Made by a program: the position numbers and the translations under genes. Below are positions 1 to 9,984 of a stretch of 64,000 bases of DNA, one piece after another. Source of the stretch: Streptomyces thinghirensis. Lineage in GTDB: Bacteria > Actinomycetota > Actinomycetia > Streptomycetales > Streptomycetaceae. The first letter of the stretch is position 1; each line of letters begins with the position of its first letter. The stretch is taken from positions 1 to 64,000 of the forward strand of contig JAKFGP010000059.1 in the NCBI GenBank assembly GCA_021502835.1, read 5' to 3'. A model generated the notes under the pieces. It saw nothing but the letters and a program-made list of their open reading frames with translations. It did no database searches and had not been told where the DNA came from.

Positions 1-822
1 GTCGCGCCAGGAGATGGTGTTCTCGCCGGTGAGGCAGCGGCGAACCATGGTCGGTCCTAGCGATGTGAATGACGGCGGAGCGGGTGCGCAGGTTTCGTAG
101 GCGCGGGCCAGGCGGGGTAGAGCATTGAGTCAGCCGTAGGTTCGTTCGACCGCCCACCGCTTCGGGATCGGGGTGAAGCCCCTGGTCCCGGCCCCGTCCG
201 GTGATTTCCATGTCGGTGCGGGAGAGCGGCCGCGTGCCGACGAGGTGCTGTCGGTAGCCGCCGTCCACCCCACAACTTTCGGATCCCGGGGTGGTCGGCG
301 GCGACCTGGTCCATCGGCGCGTGCCGGCGATGGAGTCCCACGCTCGCTGCGGTGACTAGCACCGCGAGGAGGAGTCGAGGGTGTCGGTGACGATGCTCCG
401 CTTCCTGCCGACGATCTTCTTCCGGCGTCGATACCCTGGCCGGTGGCGGGGACGCTGGTGGAGGTTTTGACGCTCTGGGCGTCGATCACGCAGGCCGACG
501 GCTCAGCGTCACGCCCTCCTTCTCCCGACCAGCTGCCTGAGCAGGCCGTTGAGCTGGGTGAACACGCCCTCGTCGGCCCATTTGGCGAAGTAGCCGTAGA
601 CCGTGTTCCAGTGCGGAAAGTCGTGCGGGAGGTAGCGCCACTGAACCCCGGTTGTCCACGTACAAGATCGCGTCCACGTCGCCGCTGCAGGTCATGTCCC
701 GGCGGCCGGTCGCAGTTCAGGGCCCTGCCCCGGCGCTCGAAGCGCCAGGCAGACAGCACCGGCTCGATCAACTCCCAGCGCGCATCGGACAGATCACTCG
801 GGTACGGGCGTCGCGTCGGCAT
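1..822 (-). pseudogene. IS5-family transposase, partial
   Basis: The N-terminal block DLSDARWELIEPVL (start ATG at 822) and the C-terminal block KRWAVERTYG are typical of IS5-family DDE transposases of Streptomyces. The acidic-triad region is spread over several frames. After position 130 the reading continues in another frame (W-L-N then R-L-A-R-A-Y-E) and runs off the left edge, so the 3' end is not in the window. At least three single-base frame breaks are needed. Breaks of the same kind occur in unrelated genes nearby, so they may be technical. Confidence 0.75.
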
Positions 823-1082
823 GCTTCGGACGTCCCGCCACGGACCGAGTGCGCCCAGGCGCACAGCGACGACAACGGAAACACTCGGCTGCGAAGGCCG
901 GGCGTCCTGGGATGAGACAGGACAAGCCACGTCACGCCCCACCTGCCACCCCACCTGACCAGCAAGAACCACCCCGCATCTCCAGCAGCACGAGCACACA
1001 CCCTGACGGTCTGAAAACCACTGGATACACGGGCAGTCCGGGAGAATACGACCTCTGAGACCGCGTTTGGAGATCTGGTCCT

Positions 1083-1478
1083 CTACTTGATGTCATAGCT
1101 GATGCCGAAGACGCGAGTGATGCAGTCGTCGAGCAGGGAGGCGAACGCCTGAGCGGAGACCACCGTGGAATTGGGGGATTACACCGGCGTCGTCGGCATC
1201 GACCATGTAGTCGATGTCGGCCTACCCGCCGCGTAGAGGACACGAGGAGTTCGGTCTCGTTCCGGACCGATGCAGATGAGCCGACCGAGTCCGGGGATGT
1301 GGACCTGGGAGCGCTCTGTCTTCAGTTGCTGGGACCACGGAGCCGTCTCATCGCGCCAGGTTACGGGCTCGACAGCCAGCCCCGCTGCTCTGCCACGCAG
1401 GCCGGCGGTCCCGCGACAGCGGCGCGGCGGCAGCGGCTTCATCGAGGTCTACGACACGCTCCATGCGGCGATCATCGC
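1083..1478 (-). CDS. Hypothetical protein between transposase and left IS repeat
   Basis: I do not recognise this protein. Read on the minus strand over two or three frames, it contains VHIPGLGRLICIGPERDETE, then ADIDYMVDADDAGVIP, and ends SLLDDCITRVFGISYDIK followed by TAG at 1083-1085. That is about 110-130 residues, soluble, with no signal peptide or membrane segment. It lies just inside the left inverted repeat (1051-1077) and downstream of, and co-directional with, the IS5 transposase, so it may be carried by the element. The start is unclear because of frame breaks near 1250 and 1400. It could also be the tail of a chromosomal gene trapped between two IS ends. Confidence 0.4.
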
Positions 1479-2345
1479 CTACGGGGCTGGTTCTCCTCCC
1501 GCAGCGATGCGGCGCAAGGGGCGAGACCTGGACGCGTGGCCGGGCGTCCACGGGCAAGCCGGCGGACCATAACGCTGATCATGGCCCCATCGGATCATGG
1601 TCTCGGCGTGGGCGGGATGGTGCTCATAGTCGCGGGCCAGGCGACGATGGGCAGTCAGCCAGGAAAAGGTCCGTTCGATCACCCACCGCTTGGGCTGGAC
1701 CCGGAAACCCCGCTGGCCGGGGTCTTTTCGGACGATCTCCAGCTCGCGGCCGAGGACCCTGGGCGGTCCAGTCGACCAGGCGGCCGGCGAATCCTTGATC
1801 GGCCCAGACCTTGCGCATGGACGGGTGGTCCAGCCGGGCCCACAGCAGCGGACCGCCTGGCCCCGTCGCGGTCCTGGATGCTCGCGGTCACGACGTGGAC
1901 GGCCAGCAGCAGGCCGACGGTGTCAGTGACCAGGAACCGCTTGCGACCCTTGACCTTCTTGCCCGCATCGAAGCCGCGTGTAGCTGCGGGGACGGTGTCA
2001 GCAGTGCGGACCGACTGCGAGTCGATCAGCCCCGCGCTTGGTTCCTCGCTTCGCCCCTCGGTCCGGCGGACCTGGGCGCGCAGGGCGTCGTGAACTCGGG
2101 TGACGGTGCCCTCGTCATGCCAGCGTACGAAGTACCAGTACACGGTCTGCCAGGGCGGGAAGTCCTTCGGCAGCTGCCGCCAGGCACAGCCCGTCCGCAC
2201 CACGTAGAAGATCGCGTCCACGATCCGTCGTCGCGATTGCTTCTCAGCGTCGCCCCGCCCTTCGGCCCAGTCCGTGGCGGCGGGAGCAACAGCTCCACCA
2301 GCGTCCACTGCTCATCGGTCAGGTCCGACGGATACCCCCAGCACT
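1479..2345 (-). CDS. IS5-family transposase (frameshifted)
   Basis: DDE transposase. The N-terminus reads YPSDLTDEQWTLVELLLPPP near 2340, followed by RRRIVDAIFYVVRTGCAWRQ and the catalytic-region block SAGLIDSQSVRTADTVP (first Asp in IDSQ). The middle contains VTASIQDRDGA. A frame change then gives VWADQGFAGRLVDW (second Asp), and another gives MIERTFSWLTAHRRLARDYE (catalytic Glu). Order and spacing match a full-length IS5 transposase of about 270 residues. Two to three single-base breaks prevent one open frame. Confidence 0.8.
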
Positions 2346-2439
2346 GGTCACGGCAGGTTCAACGACTACTTCCGCCACGGGACATGGCAGATCTCAAACG
2401 CGGTCTCAAAGGTCACACATCACCTCTTGACAAGCTGAA

Positions 2440-2662
2440 GGGCTGCCTATCCGGCGTGTCGGCTCCGGCGGCTGGCCGACCCCGGCGGGCCTGGAGGACC
2501 TGGCCTACGACGCCGGCAATCGGGCCCTGCCCCTCCTGGTTCACCTGACCCGAACACAACCTGCCCTTCTACCGTGCACTGGGCTTCGAAACGACCGGTA
2601 CAGCACCCCTGCCCGACGGCGGCCCAAAGGCCTGGCGCATGCTTCGCCTTCCCAGCCGCTGA
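2440..2662 (+). pseudogene. GNAT-family N-acetyltransferase, C-terminal remnant
   Basis: The segment NLPFYRALGFETTG ends at a TGA at 2660-2662. It is the classic GNAT motif B region (aromatic residue, then YRALGFE) that follows the acetyl-CoA binding site. Upstream, in a neighbouring frame, LRRLADPGGLEDLAYDAGNR gives perhaps 40 more residues. The acetyl-CoA P-loop motif (R/Q-x-x-G-x-G/A) is absent because the 5' part is cut off at the IS5 right end (2413). This appears to be a gene truncated by that element. The substrate cannot be inferred. Confidence 0.5.
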
Positions 2663-2742
2663 CGCACATGCCCAGCTTGCACGGTCCGGAAGCGCGGCTG
2701 GGCCGGCGAGGGCTGGCCGGCTTCCTCACTCGTTGCCTGCTG

Positions 2743-3469
2743 TCACGTCCGGACGGGGGCTACGGGCCCGTAACCGTGCCGTGCCGACTCACTCCACGTA
2801 CGCGCAGGCCGAGGTAGCCCTGGCCCGGGAAGGCTTTGAACGGGTTTGCGCTCGGCAAAGAAGTACCTGATCTGCGGTGCGGGACGGCTGTAGGCACACG
2901 CAGCTTCGGGCACACCCAGGATGCCGACGGCGTTGAGGATGAACGGCAGGGCTCTCTCGCTGTGCAGGAGACCGGTGTTGATCTGCTCCTCGGTAGGCTC
3001 CCACCCGTCGGGCATCCTGGCCTTCAACGCGGTGCGCGTGCCCTCGCGGAACAGCGGGCGGTAGTCGGGATGCTCGATCGCCTGCTCCAGATAGGCGCGG
3101 GCCCGGCGGTACTCGGGGTGATCGATCCAGTCCCTGAATTCGCTGACCCGCGCGTCCCCGGCGCCCGCCGCGTCACTGGCGCGGCGGACGCGTGAGGCCA
3201 TCTGTCGCACGTCCGCCCGCGCCTTCTTGCGTGCCTCCTGGGGCGGGCGGCCCCTGCCCGAGGTAAGTGGCCGCGGTCATGTCCAGGTCGGAGACCACCA
3301 CGTCCACGGCATTCATCTCGCGGTGGGCCCAGCTCAGCAGGGTGGTCAGGCGGGAGACGGAGAAGTAGGGGTTGCCGGGGCTGACCAGCAAAGCCAGGTG
3401 CCCGCGCCGTTCGAGGATGCGGGCGCACGTCCGGCTGCACGGTTCGACCTCGACCGCAGCACCGTCCAT
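2743..3469 (-). CDS. tRNA-dependent cyclodipeptide synthase (CDPS, AlbC-like)
   Basis: CDPSs take two aminoacyl-tRNAs and form a cyclic dipeptide (2,5-diketopiperazine). The start ATG at 3469 follows GGTGAGG. LLVSPGNPYFSVSRLTTLLS matches the AlbC segment with the aminoacyl-accepting serine (Ser37 in AlbC) and the subfamily residue Asn40. After one frame break near 3230, EFRDWIDHPEYRRARAYLEQ and INTGLLHSERALPFILNA align with the AlbC helices, and VPEAACAYSRP with the Tyr202 region. The length of about 240 residues equals AlbC (239). Oddities: His and Ala align with AlbC Tyr178 and Glu182, and Ser follows the conserved Tyr where NYH or XYP enzymes have His or Pro. It lies 105 bp downstream of a flavin oxidase in the same direction, probably in one transcript. 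Confidence 0.82.
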
Positions 3470-3573
3470 CGCTCACCTCACCTGCCTTCACCTCGGATTC
3501 TCACAGCAGCATCACGCAGAACCAGGGCGAACCGACACCGCAGCGTGCCATTGGGAGGACACCTGATCGCATC

Positions 3574-5314
3574 TCACCGACGATGGCACTCCCGCGCCTG
3601 GGCCACGGTCATGTACGGGGGCCCGGGCTTGCTGCCTGCCGTTTTCTTCGCACCACTGCTGCTGGAACCACTTGTGGGGAGTCGGATCGACTGGGCGTGG
3701 CGGGAAGACGTTGTGGGGATCCCAGCGCTGCTGGTGCGTTGCAGCCGGGCGTAGTTGTCCTTGTAGTACAGCCGGTGTGAGGACTGGCCGGAGGTGTTGC
3801 GGCCGGGGTCGTCGAGGTCGGTGTCGGGGTAGTTGACGTAGCAGCCGTCCGTGTGGGCGGAGAGGGACGCGGGCAGCGCCGGGTCGGCTACCGCGGGCAC
3901 GTGGCCGGTGCTGTCGTAGACGTCCTCGTAGAAGGCGCGGATCCAGTTCAGGTGACGGTCGGCGATGGACGGGTCCTTTTCCGCGTCCCGGTAGTCGTAC
4001 ACCCTGTTGTTGTCGGCATCCTTGTCCCAGCTCCAGTACGCCTGGTACCTGAAGCTTGAGCACGGAGGACCGCTGGGGTACGGCAGTCGCGTCGGACGCT
4101 GTGTCGTTGACGGCGCCGCCGTAGGAGTCGACCTGCAGCAGGGCGTCCGGGTTCGAGTAGCTGCCGGTGGTGAGGTGGCGGTGGATCGCGTCGATCTGGG
4201 CGTCGGTGAACGCCTTGGTGTGGTATGCGGATTTGTATTTGCCGCAGCGGTTGGGGCCGAGTCGTTCAGGCTCTGGGTGGCGGTCAGCCACGGCAGAAGA
4301 GTCGGGATGAACGACTCCTTCTGCGCCGAGTGCTCGCCCATCGGCCGGTCCAGGGACCGTCTCGCCCACGTAGGTGCTACTGCCCGTGGTGAACCCCTCG
4401 GTGATGTAGTCGAGGAAGGCCTTCAGCCGCGCGGGGAGTCCGGCCTGGTGCCGTCGAGCTGAACGATCGGACCGACCTTCCTCGGCGCTCACGTGCGTGA
4501 GCTTGAGCAGGGTGAACATGTCACGGAAGGTGTAGGCGCGCATGTCCTGGGGGAGCGTGCCGGCCTGCTCGTGTTCGAAGAACTGCCCGTACCTGCGAAC
4601 GAGGGACTTGAACAGCTCGGGCCTTGCCTGCAGGTCTTTCCACTTCCACGCCACCGACCTGAGCAGGACCTGGGCCGGCGGCTGGGGAAGATCGCGGAAC
4701 CAGTACCGCGTGATCACGCCGAAGTTGCCGCCGCCCCCGCCGGTGTGTGCCCACCACAGATCCTTGAGGGCAGGGTCCTCCGGAGTCCTTGCGCGCCACC
4801 GTGACCTTCGGTGTCTTGCCGTCGGCGACGGTGACCACCTCCACGGCGTACAGGTAGTCCACGGTCAGGCCGAACTGCCTGGACAGCAGACCGTAGCCGC
4901 CGCCGCTGATGTGGCCGCCGCTGCCCACCGAGTAGCAGGAGCCGCCGGGCAGAGCTCTGCCGCTGGTCCGGTACAGCTGGGTGGCGGCCTGCCAGTTCGT
5001 CGCCCCGGCCTCGACACAGTAGGCGTCCATCGACGCGTCGAAGTAGACGCGGTTCATGGTGCTGACGTCGATGATGACACCGACGTCGGGGGGCAGACGA
5101 AGTCCTCGTAGCAGTGGCCGCCGGAGCGGACGGTGATCCTGCGCGTGGCGTTCGTCTTGTTGCCGAGGAATGTTCCGAGTGCAGTTGTCACGTCCTCCGT
5201 GGACGTGGCCACCACGACGTAGTCGGGCGTGGCGATCCAGCGCTGGTTGAACCCGCGCCGCAAAGCCTCGTAGCGTGCGTCGTTCTTGTCGACCTTGATG
5301 GGTTGTGCCGGCAT
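3574..5314 (-). CDS. FAD-linked oxidase, berberine-bridge-enzyme type
   Basis: Start ATG at 5314 (MPAQPIKVDK) follows GGAAGG. The N-terminal PCMH FAD-binding domain has ITVRSGGHCYEDF, with the histidine that binds the flavin 8-alpha position. ALPGGSCYSVGSGGHISGGG holds the cysteine used for the second (C6) FAD linkage in this family. The C-terminal BBE domain shows GCYVNYPDTDLDD, YYKDNYARLQR and WDPHNVFRHAQSI. Total length is about 570 residues, split by at least four single-base breaks. Such enzymes oxidise alcohols, amines or C-H bonds with O2. No signal peptide is visible, so it is probably cytoplasmic. The cyclodipeptide synthase follows 105 bp downstream, making a diketopiperazine a plausible substrate (inference). 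Confidence 0.82.
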
Positions 5315-5983
5315 GGCCTGCCTTCCGGGATAGAGCGATGCGCGGCGCGGTGGTGCGGCCCGGCCGGGGCCACCGACCCTGCTGCGGCCGCGCCCGCAGG
5401 TCACAGGGGCGTCGCCGACGGTGAGCACGGGACTCTCTTGGCCCGCGCCCACGCGACGCCTTGCGGCCCACTGACCAATGCATGCGCAGGATCGGCGCAC
5501 CCATGCCCCGATTCACGCGATCGTGCAGGTGCACGCCGGAGCGTCGTCCCGCTCCTCGCCCGGCCGACCAGTGCGCGACCCGCAGCAGCGCGCCGGCGCG
5601 CAACCGAGACAACGACGCCTGTATTGCCTGGCTGGACGGGCCGTTCACCCAGCCCAACTCCGGCGTAGGGCCCGCATGGAACTGTGGCTGAACCCCTCTG
5701 CCCACTTCGCGTGAGGCGAGCGCACCTGGCTGCGCGCTCAGGAGGAGGGGATGCAGGTGCGCCGACTGCGCCTGGCGGCCTGCTGGACGGCGGCCTGGTC
5801 AGCGCCGACGGCATCCGCAGAGTTTCCGTCCGCCAGCGCTACCTGTGGCGGGGGGAGCCGAACGACCACACACTGTGCCGACTGCACTGCGGATACGGCT
5901 GCGCCGGTGCTGGGCGGATCGGTGCGTGGAATGCGCAGGGAGCGCTTCCGCGATCGACGCCCATCACGGCGCCGCATCCTCCT
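5315..5983. other. Intergenic stretch, no gene recognised
   Basis: About 670 bp between the two flavin oxidases. Open frames exist on both strands, but none shows a recognisable domain, and codon-position bias is no better in one frame than in its shadows. It may hold the promoter of the downstream oxidase/CDPS pair. Confidence 0.35.
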
Positions 5984-7545
5984 TCAGCGTCGGCCGGTGT
6001 GGGCGCGGTGGGGGGTGTTGCCGGTGATGCTCTGGCCGTAGCGGAAGAGGGTGGTGGGGTCGTAGTGCTCTTTAACGGTGACCAGGCGCTCGTAGTTGCC
6101 GCGATAGTAGGCGTGCTGCCAGTCGGGCAGGTCGGGGTCAGGGAGTTGACGTAGGCCGTGTGGGAGTGGAGGTCGCGGCGCAGGGTGCGGTGCATGGTGC
6201 GCTGCTGGGCCAGGAGAAGGTCGACGATGTCTTGGGGGTGGAGGGGTGCCAGTGGCTGCCGACGTCGATGACGTAGACGGCGTCACGGTGCGGGTAGGCG
6301 GTCTCGTGCAGGGAGGGGGGCGGTGCTGGCGCCGCCCATCGCGAAGAGCGTGACATAGCCGGCGTTGCCGGTGCGGCCGGGCTGCCAGCCCTGGACCCAG
6401 TCGATGATGGTCTCGGTGGTGTGCTGGTCGAGGAAGCGGTCGGGCACGAGGGACTTGCTGACGCTGGCCGCGGGCGTTCTGGGGCGCTCCATCAGGTAGT
6501 CCTGAGCGTCCCAGAAGTGCCGCTCCTGGACCACTTCCTTGTCCGCCTTCAGGCACAACACCGGGGCGAGCGTGCGGCGCAGGGCGTCTTCGTCGCCCAG
6601 GCGCTGCCCGAGCAGCCACAGGACGGGGCCGTGGCCGTCGCCGTCGTTCTTGAAGCCGATGCGCACGTCGAAGTCGTTTGTGTCCGTCGGCGGCCAGGAC
6701 CTCTTGGACCGCGGCCATGACCTCGACGCCGCGCCGGGTGGGGAAGGTGAGGTCGAAGGCAGTGGCCCGCTGGCGGGAGACGTCGACGGCGTCAAAAGTG
6801 AAGCTGGTGTTGATGCCGAAGTTGCCGCCGGCCCCGCCCCTGCAGGCCCAGAACAGGTCCGCGTTCTCCTCGCGCTGGCCCGCACCAGGGAGCCGTCGGC
6901 CAGGACCACGCGGGTTTCTGCCAGCCGGTCGCAGGTCATTCCCCACTTGCGGTCGTTGAAGCCTAGCCCCCGCCCAGGGTCAGCCCGGCCAATCCGACGC
7001 CGGGGCAGCGGCCACCGGGGGGAGTACAGGTCGGCAGCCCGCGCGTCATACACGTCGGAGTTGGTGGCCCCGCCGCCCAGGACGAGCCGGACTGCCGGAT
7101 GGCACCACGCTCTTCATCCGGCACAGGCTGATCAGCAGCCCCGTCGTGGTGGGAGTACCCGGCGTAATTGTGCCCGCCCGAACGCACCGCGAACGGCATC
7201 CCATGGTCGGCAGCCCACCCCCAGAGCCGCGCGCACGTCCCCCTCCGTGGCACACGCCGCGATACCCGCCGGCCTGACTGCCGCGTAACGCCGGTTGTCC
7301 GGCAGCACCAGCCTCTCATACCAGGGATCGGCGGGCCGGTAAACTCCCGCACCCCCGCTCAGGGTCCGCTCAAGGTCCCGCCACGCCGATGCCGGCAGTT
7401 CCTGGGCACCCCGTGGGCGGCCATGGTCCCGGGCCGGCGCCGCCCCGGGCTGCACCGCCCGAAGCGGCAGCAGGCACCGGCCAGGGCCGCCGCCTGCGCA
7501 CCACGCCACAACATCTCGACGACTGACACCCACTGGAAACTCCAC
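5984..7545 (-). CDS. Tat-exported FAD-linked oxidase, berberine-bridge-enzyme type
   Basis: A GTG start at 7545 gives VEFPVGVSRRDV, a twin-arginine signal (SRRDVL then WRGAQAAALAG after a one-base shift), so export with bound FAD is likely. The PCMH domain has MPFAVRSGGHNYAGYS (histidyl-FAD) and PPGGRCPGVGLAGLTLGGG (cysteinyl-FAD), then GFNDRKWGMTCDRLAETRVV and ENADLFWACRGGAGGNFG. The BBE tail has PDWQHAYYRGNYERL and EHYDPTTLFRYGQSI, ending at TGA near 5984. The length of about 510 residues is normal. Five or more frame breaks are present. It shares direction with the neighbouring flavin oxidase and CDPS but lies 670 bp upstream of them, so a separate promoter is possible. Confidence 0.82.
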
Positions 7546-7971
7546 TCTCTTGTCTCTCGCGGGCAAAGACGCGCCGCCAGTCCCGGCTTCGGGACCGGAT
7601 GGTGGCGTCCGCACGCGCTCATTCTTGACGGCCACCTGCGACGACACAGGGCGCCGCGCCGGGCATGCACCAGTAGTCGTACTGATCAGTTCGATCCGCC
7701 CCGGCGGACACGCTCAAGCCCACGTCAGTACGGATCACCCCGCCAGCGCGGGAATGCAGCCGTGACGTGTGCGATCCCGGCCCCCGGCGCGGCCGCTGCC
7801 GTGGCCTTCCGGCACGCCGACACACGCCCGGCCGCACCTCGTCGTCCGCTCCAGTCAAGAACTCGAGGCCAGTGGTGTGACCGTGGCTGCGTGTCCTCGG
7901 ACCTGGCGAGTGGCTTAGCGGCTGCCGGCCCGGCTCTCTGCTGCGCGGTGACAAGAGCACGGAAACGAGCG
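7546..7971. other. Intergenic stretch, no gene recognised
   Basis: About 425 bp between the multicopper oxidase stop (7972) and the flavin oxidase start. I find no conserved protein and no obvious hairpin. It presumably carries the promoter of the Tat-exported oxidase. Confidence 0.3.
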
Positions 7972-9515
7972 TCAGGTGGTGTATTCGACGATCTGCATCG
8001 TTGCCTTCGTCCTCGTGCTGGAGTTGGTGGCAGTGCAGGACGGTTTTGCCGGTAAAGTCTGTGGGAAGTGAACGCGGAAGACGATGTAGCTGTGCTGGGG
8101 GATGCTGATGGTGTCGTGCCAGACGGGTGTGCTCAGTGGTGTACCCCGACGGAGGTGACCAAGAAGTGGTTGGTGTGCAGGTGGAAAGGGGTGGTTCTCG
8201 AGTGCGTGGCGGAGTCGTTGGGGACCGTCCATTCCTCCACCTCGCCCAGAGTGGAGGCGGTGGTTGACGACGTCGGGGTCGAAGCGTCCCCAACGGCGGT
8301 CTTTCACGCCTGCTGTCGGGTCGGCGTGGGGCGTGGCGCCGGTGCCCAGGATGCGGTAGGCGTTGGGGAAGGGCCCCGCGAAAACGTTGTCGTAACTGCG
8401 GAAGGTCACCTCTCGCCTGCGGATCGGAGCCGGCAGCCGGGTGGGTCTGCCGGGCAGGTCGGTGGGCAGGGGCATGGGTGTGGAGCGAGGGGTGCCGGCG
8501 ACGACGACGGTCATCAGCGGCTGGGGAGACCGGGGGCGGTGAGGTGGTAGGTGCCCGGTTTCCGCCGCCCGGATCAAGACGTCGGCCCGGCCTCCCATGG
8601 GCAGTGCCACCGTGGGCATGATGGCGGGTTTGAGGAAGGTGATGCCGTCGCGGGCGATGGCGTGCAGCGGGTGCCCGCCGAGGGACAGGGGCAGGGCGGT
8701 CCGAGCCGCTGGCGTTGACCAGCCGCCAGCGCTGCCCTCGCCCGGAGCCAGGAGTGAGCGTGGGGTTACGACACCGTTGACGAGGAAAGTCGACGCGAGG
8801 CGGGAGTAGGTCGACTCCAGGTCAGGTCAGGGACCCGGCCGTCGTCCAGTTTCATCTCGGTGATGCAGACCACGACGTCCTTGGCGCGGCGATTTTCGGG
8901 CACCCGGTCGATGTCGCCTTCGACGATGAGGACACCGGCCATGCCGCTGAGCAGCTGGGTGGTGGTGGAGCCGTGATGGTGAGGGTGGTACCAGAAGGTG
9001 CCGGCCGGATGAGCAGCAGGGACGGTGATGCTGCTGCGGTACACCGCCGGTGCCTCTCCCGCTCGGGGAGCGGGATCGAAGCTCCGGAAGATGTTGTCGG
9101 CGACGCCCGTAGGGTCGACGTGCATTCCATGGGTGTGCAGGTTGAAGGTGTTGAAATTGTGCGGGACGTTGACGTCCGCATGTCCATGGGAAGGGTTGGG
9201 CGGCAGGGCGTTGACATGCGTGATGTCCGATGCGGTCTAGCCCGCTCGTACGCAGCGTCGGGCCGGGGACGGACCCCTCGTAGGTTCGAGTGCGGACGCT
9301 CCCAAGACCGGGGATCACCTGGTCGGTCAACCGGACCGCAAGGCGGGTCTGCAGCCGGCCCGTACCGGGGGTAGGGCCTCCGCACTTCAGGCTGCGGAAA
9401 CGCCCGCGCCGCCCGCTGCTCAGGTCCAGCGCCGGCCGCCAGGGGACGACTCCCAGCGTGGCTGCGCCCGCTGCCCGGCAGAGCCCTCAGCACGTCGCGA
9501 CGGGTAAGGTGTCAT
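7972..9515 (-). CDS. Multicopper oxidase with Tat signal (CotA/bilirubin-oxidase-like)
   Basis: ATG at 9515 follows AAGGG. After a one-base shift the N-terminus reads LTRRDVLRALPG, a twin-arginine motif. All four copper motifs can be read: FNLHTHGMHVDPTG, GTFWYHPHHHGSTT, HPFHLHTNHFLVT, and near the end VLHCHQLQHED. The last matches the type 1/type 2-3 signature HCHxxxHxxx(GM). FNTFNLHTHGMH with the late HPFHLHTNHF resembles three-domain CotA or bilirubin-oxidase types rather than the small two-domain laccase. Length is about 510 residues with four or more frame breaks. It oxidises phenols, amines or metals with O2 outside the membrane. Upstream lies a palindrome-rich control region. Confidence 0.85.
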
Positions 9516-9614
9516 GAGCTGCCCTTCGAAAGCCGGACCTACTGCGTATCCGAACCAACGACAAGAGGGCTCCGGGCGTCATCCGCCCCGCTCCCTGCCG
9601 CCTGGCTGTGGTGA

Positions 9615-9740
9615 CGATGCCGGGCATCGTCCACCGAGTGGAGCCCACGATGTTCTGCATCCAGTGGCGATGCAGAACATGGGGTGGACTCACTCAGTGG
9701 ACTCCACCCGATGGGATCCACCAGTGGACTCCACTGAGCC
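9615..9740. promoter_or_regulatory. Palindrome cluster upstream of multicopper oxidase
   Basis: GTGGACTCCAC occurs twice (9697-9707 and 9724-9734), each itself a palindrome around one base. GTGGAGCCCAC (9638-9648) and GTGGACTCAC (9684-9693) are variants. GTTCTGCAT (9652-9660) and ATGCAGAAC (9670-9678) form a perfect 9-bp inverted repeat, and CGATGCCGGGCATCG (9615-9629) is another palindrome. The cluster sits 100-220 bp upstream of the multicopper oxidase start, where a multi-site operator is expected. The regulator is not identified. Confidence 0.6.
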
Positions 9741-9984
9741 TCCGCCAACCTGAAGTCGCAGGTCGTGGGGCTGGGTGTGGCCGGCTCTCGGGCTGCTCAC
9801 TCTGGTCGTGGGTCACTGCCTCCAGAGGTCGATCGTCCGGCCCCCTGATTTTCATCATCTGCGGGCGGCTAGGTTGTCCTATGGGCCCTGGACTGCGGGA
9901 ACGGTGGGACAGATAGCCGTTGCGGGCGAGGCGGGGGCCTTCGGGACGTCATCGTGAAGGCAGATGAAAGGGTTCTGGTGCTGG

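Larger units (their letters stand above)
1051..2413. mobile_element. IS5-type element bounded by 26-bp inverted repeats, with an extra ORF
   Basis: The left end 1051-1077 (core TGAGACCGCGTTTGGAGATC) and the right end 2388-2413 (inverse core GATCTCAAACGCGGTCTCA) form an almost perfect terminal inverted repeat. They differ by one substitution and one inserted G. The transposase is read on the minus strand from about 2345 to about 1479. A second minus-strand reading, ending at 1083, fills the 400 bp between the transposase and the left repeat. IS5 elements of this kind usually carry only the transposase, so the element is either a cargo carrier or two fused copies. I could not identify a target duplication. 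Confidence 0.6.
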
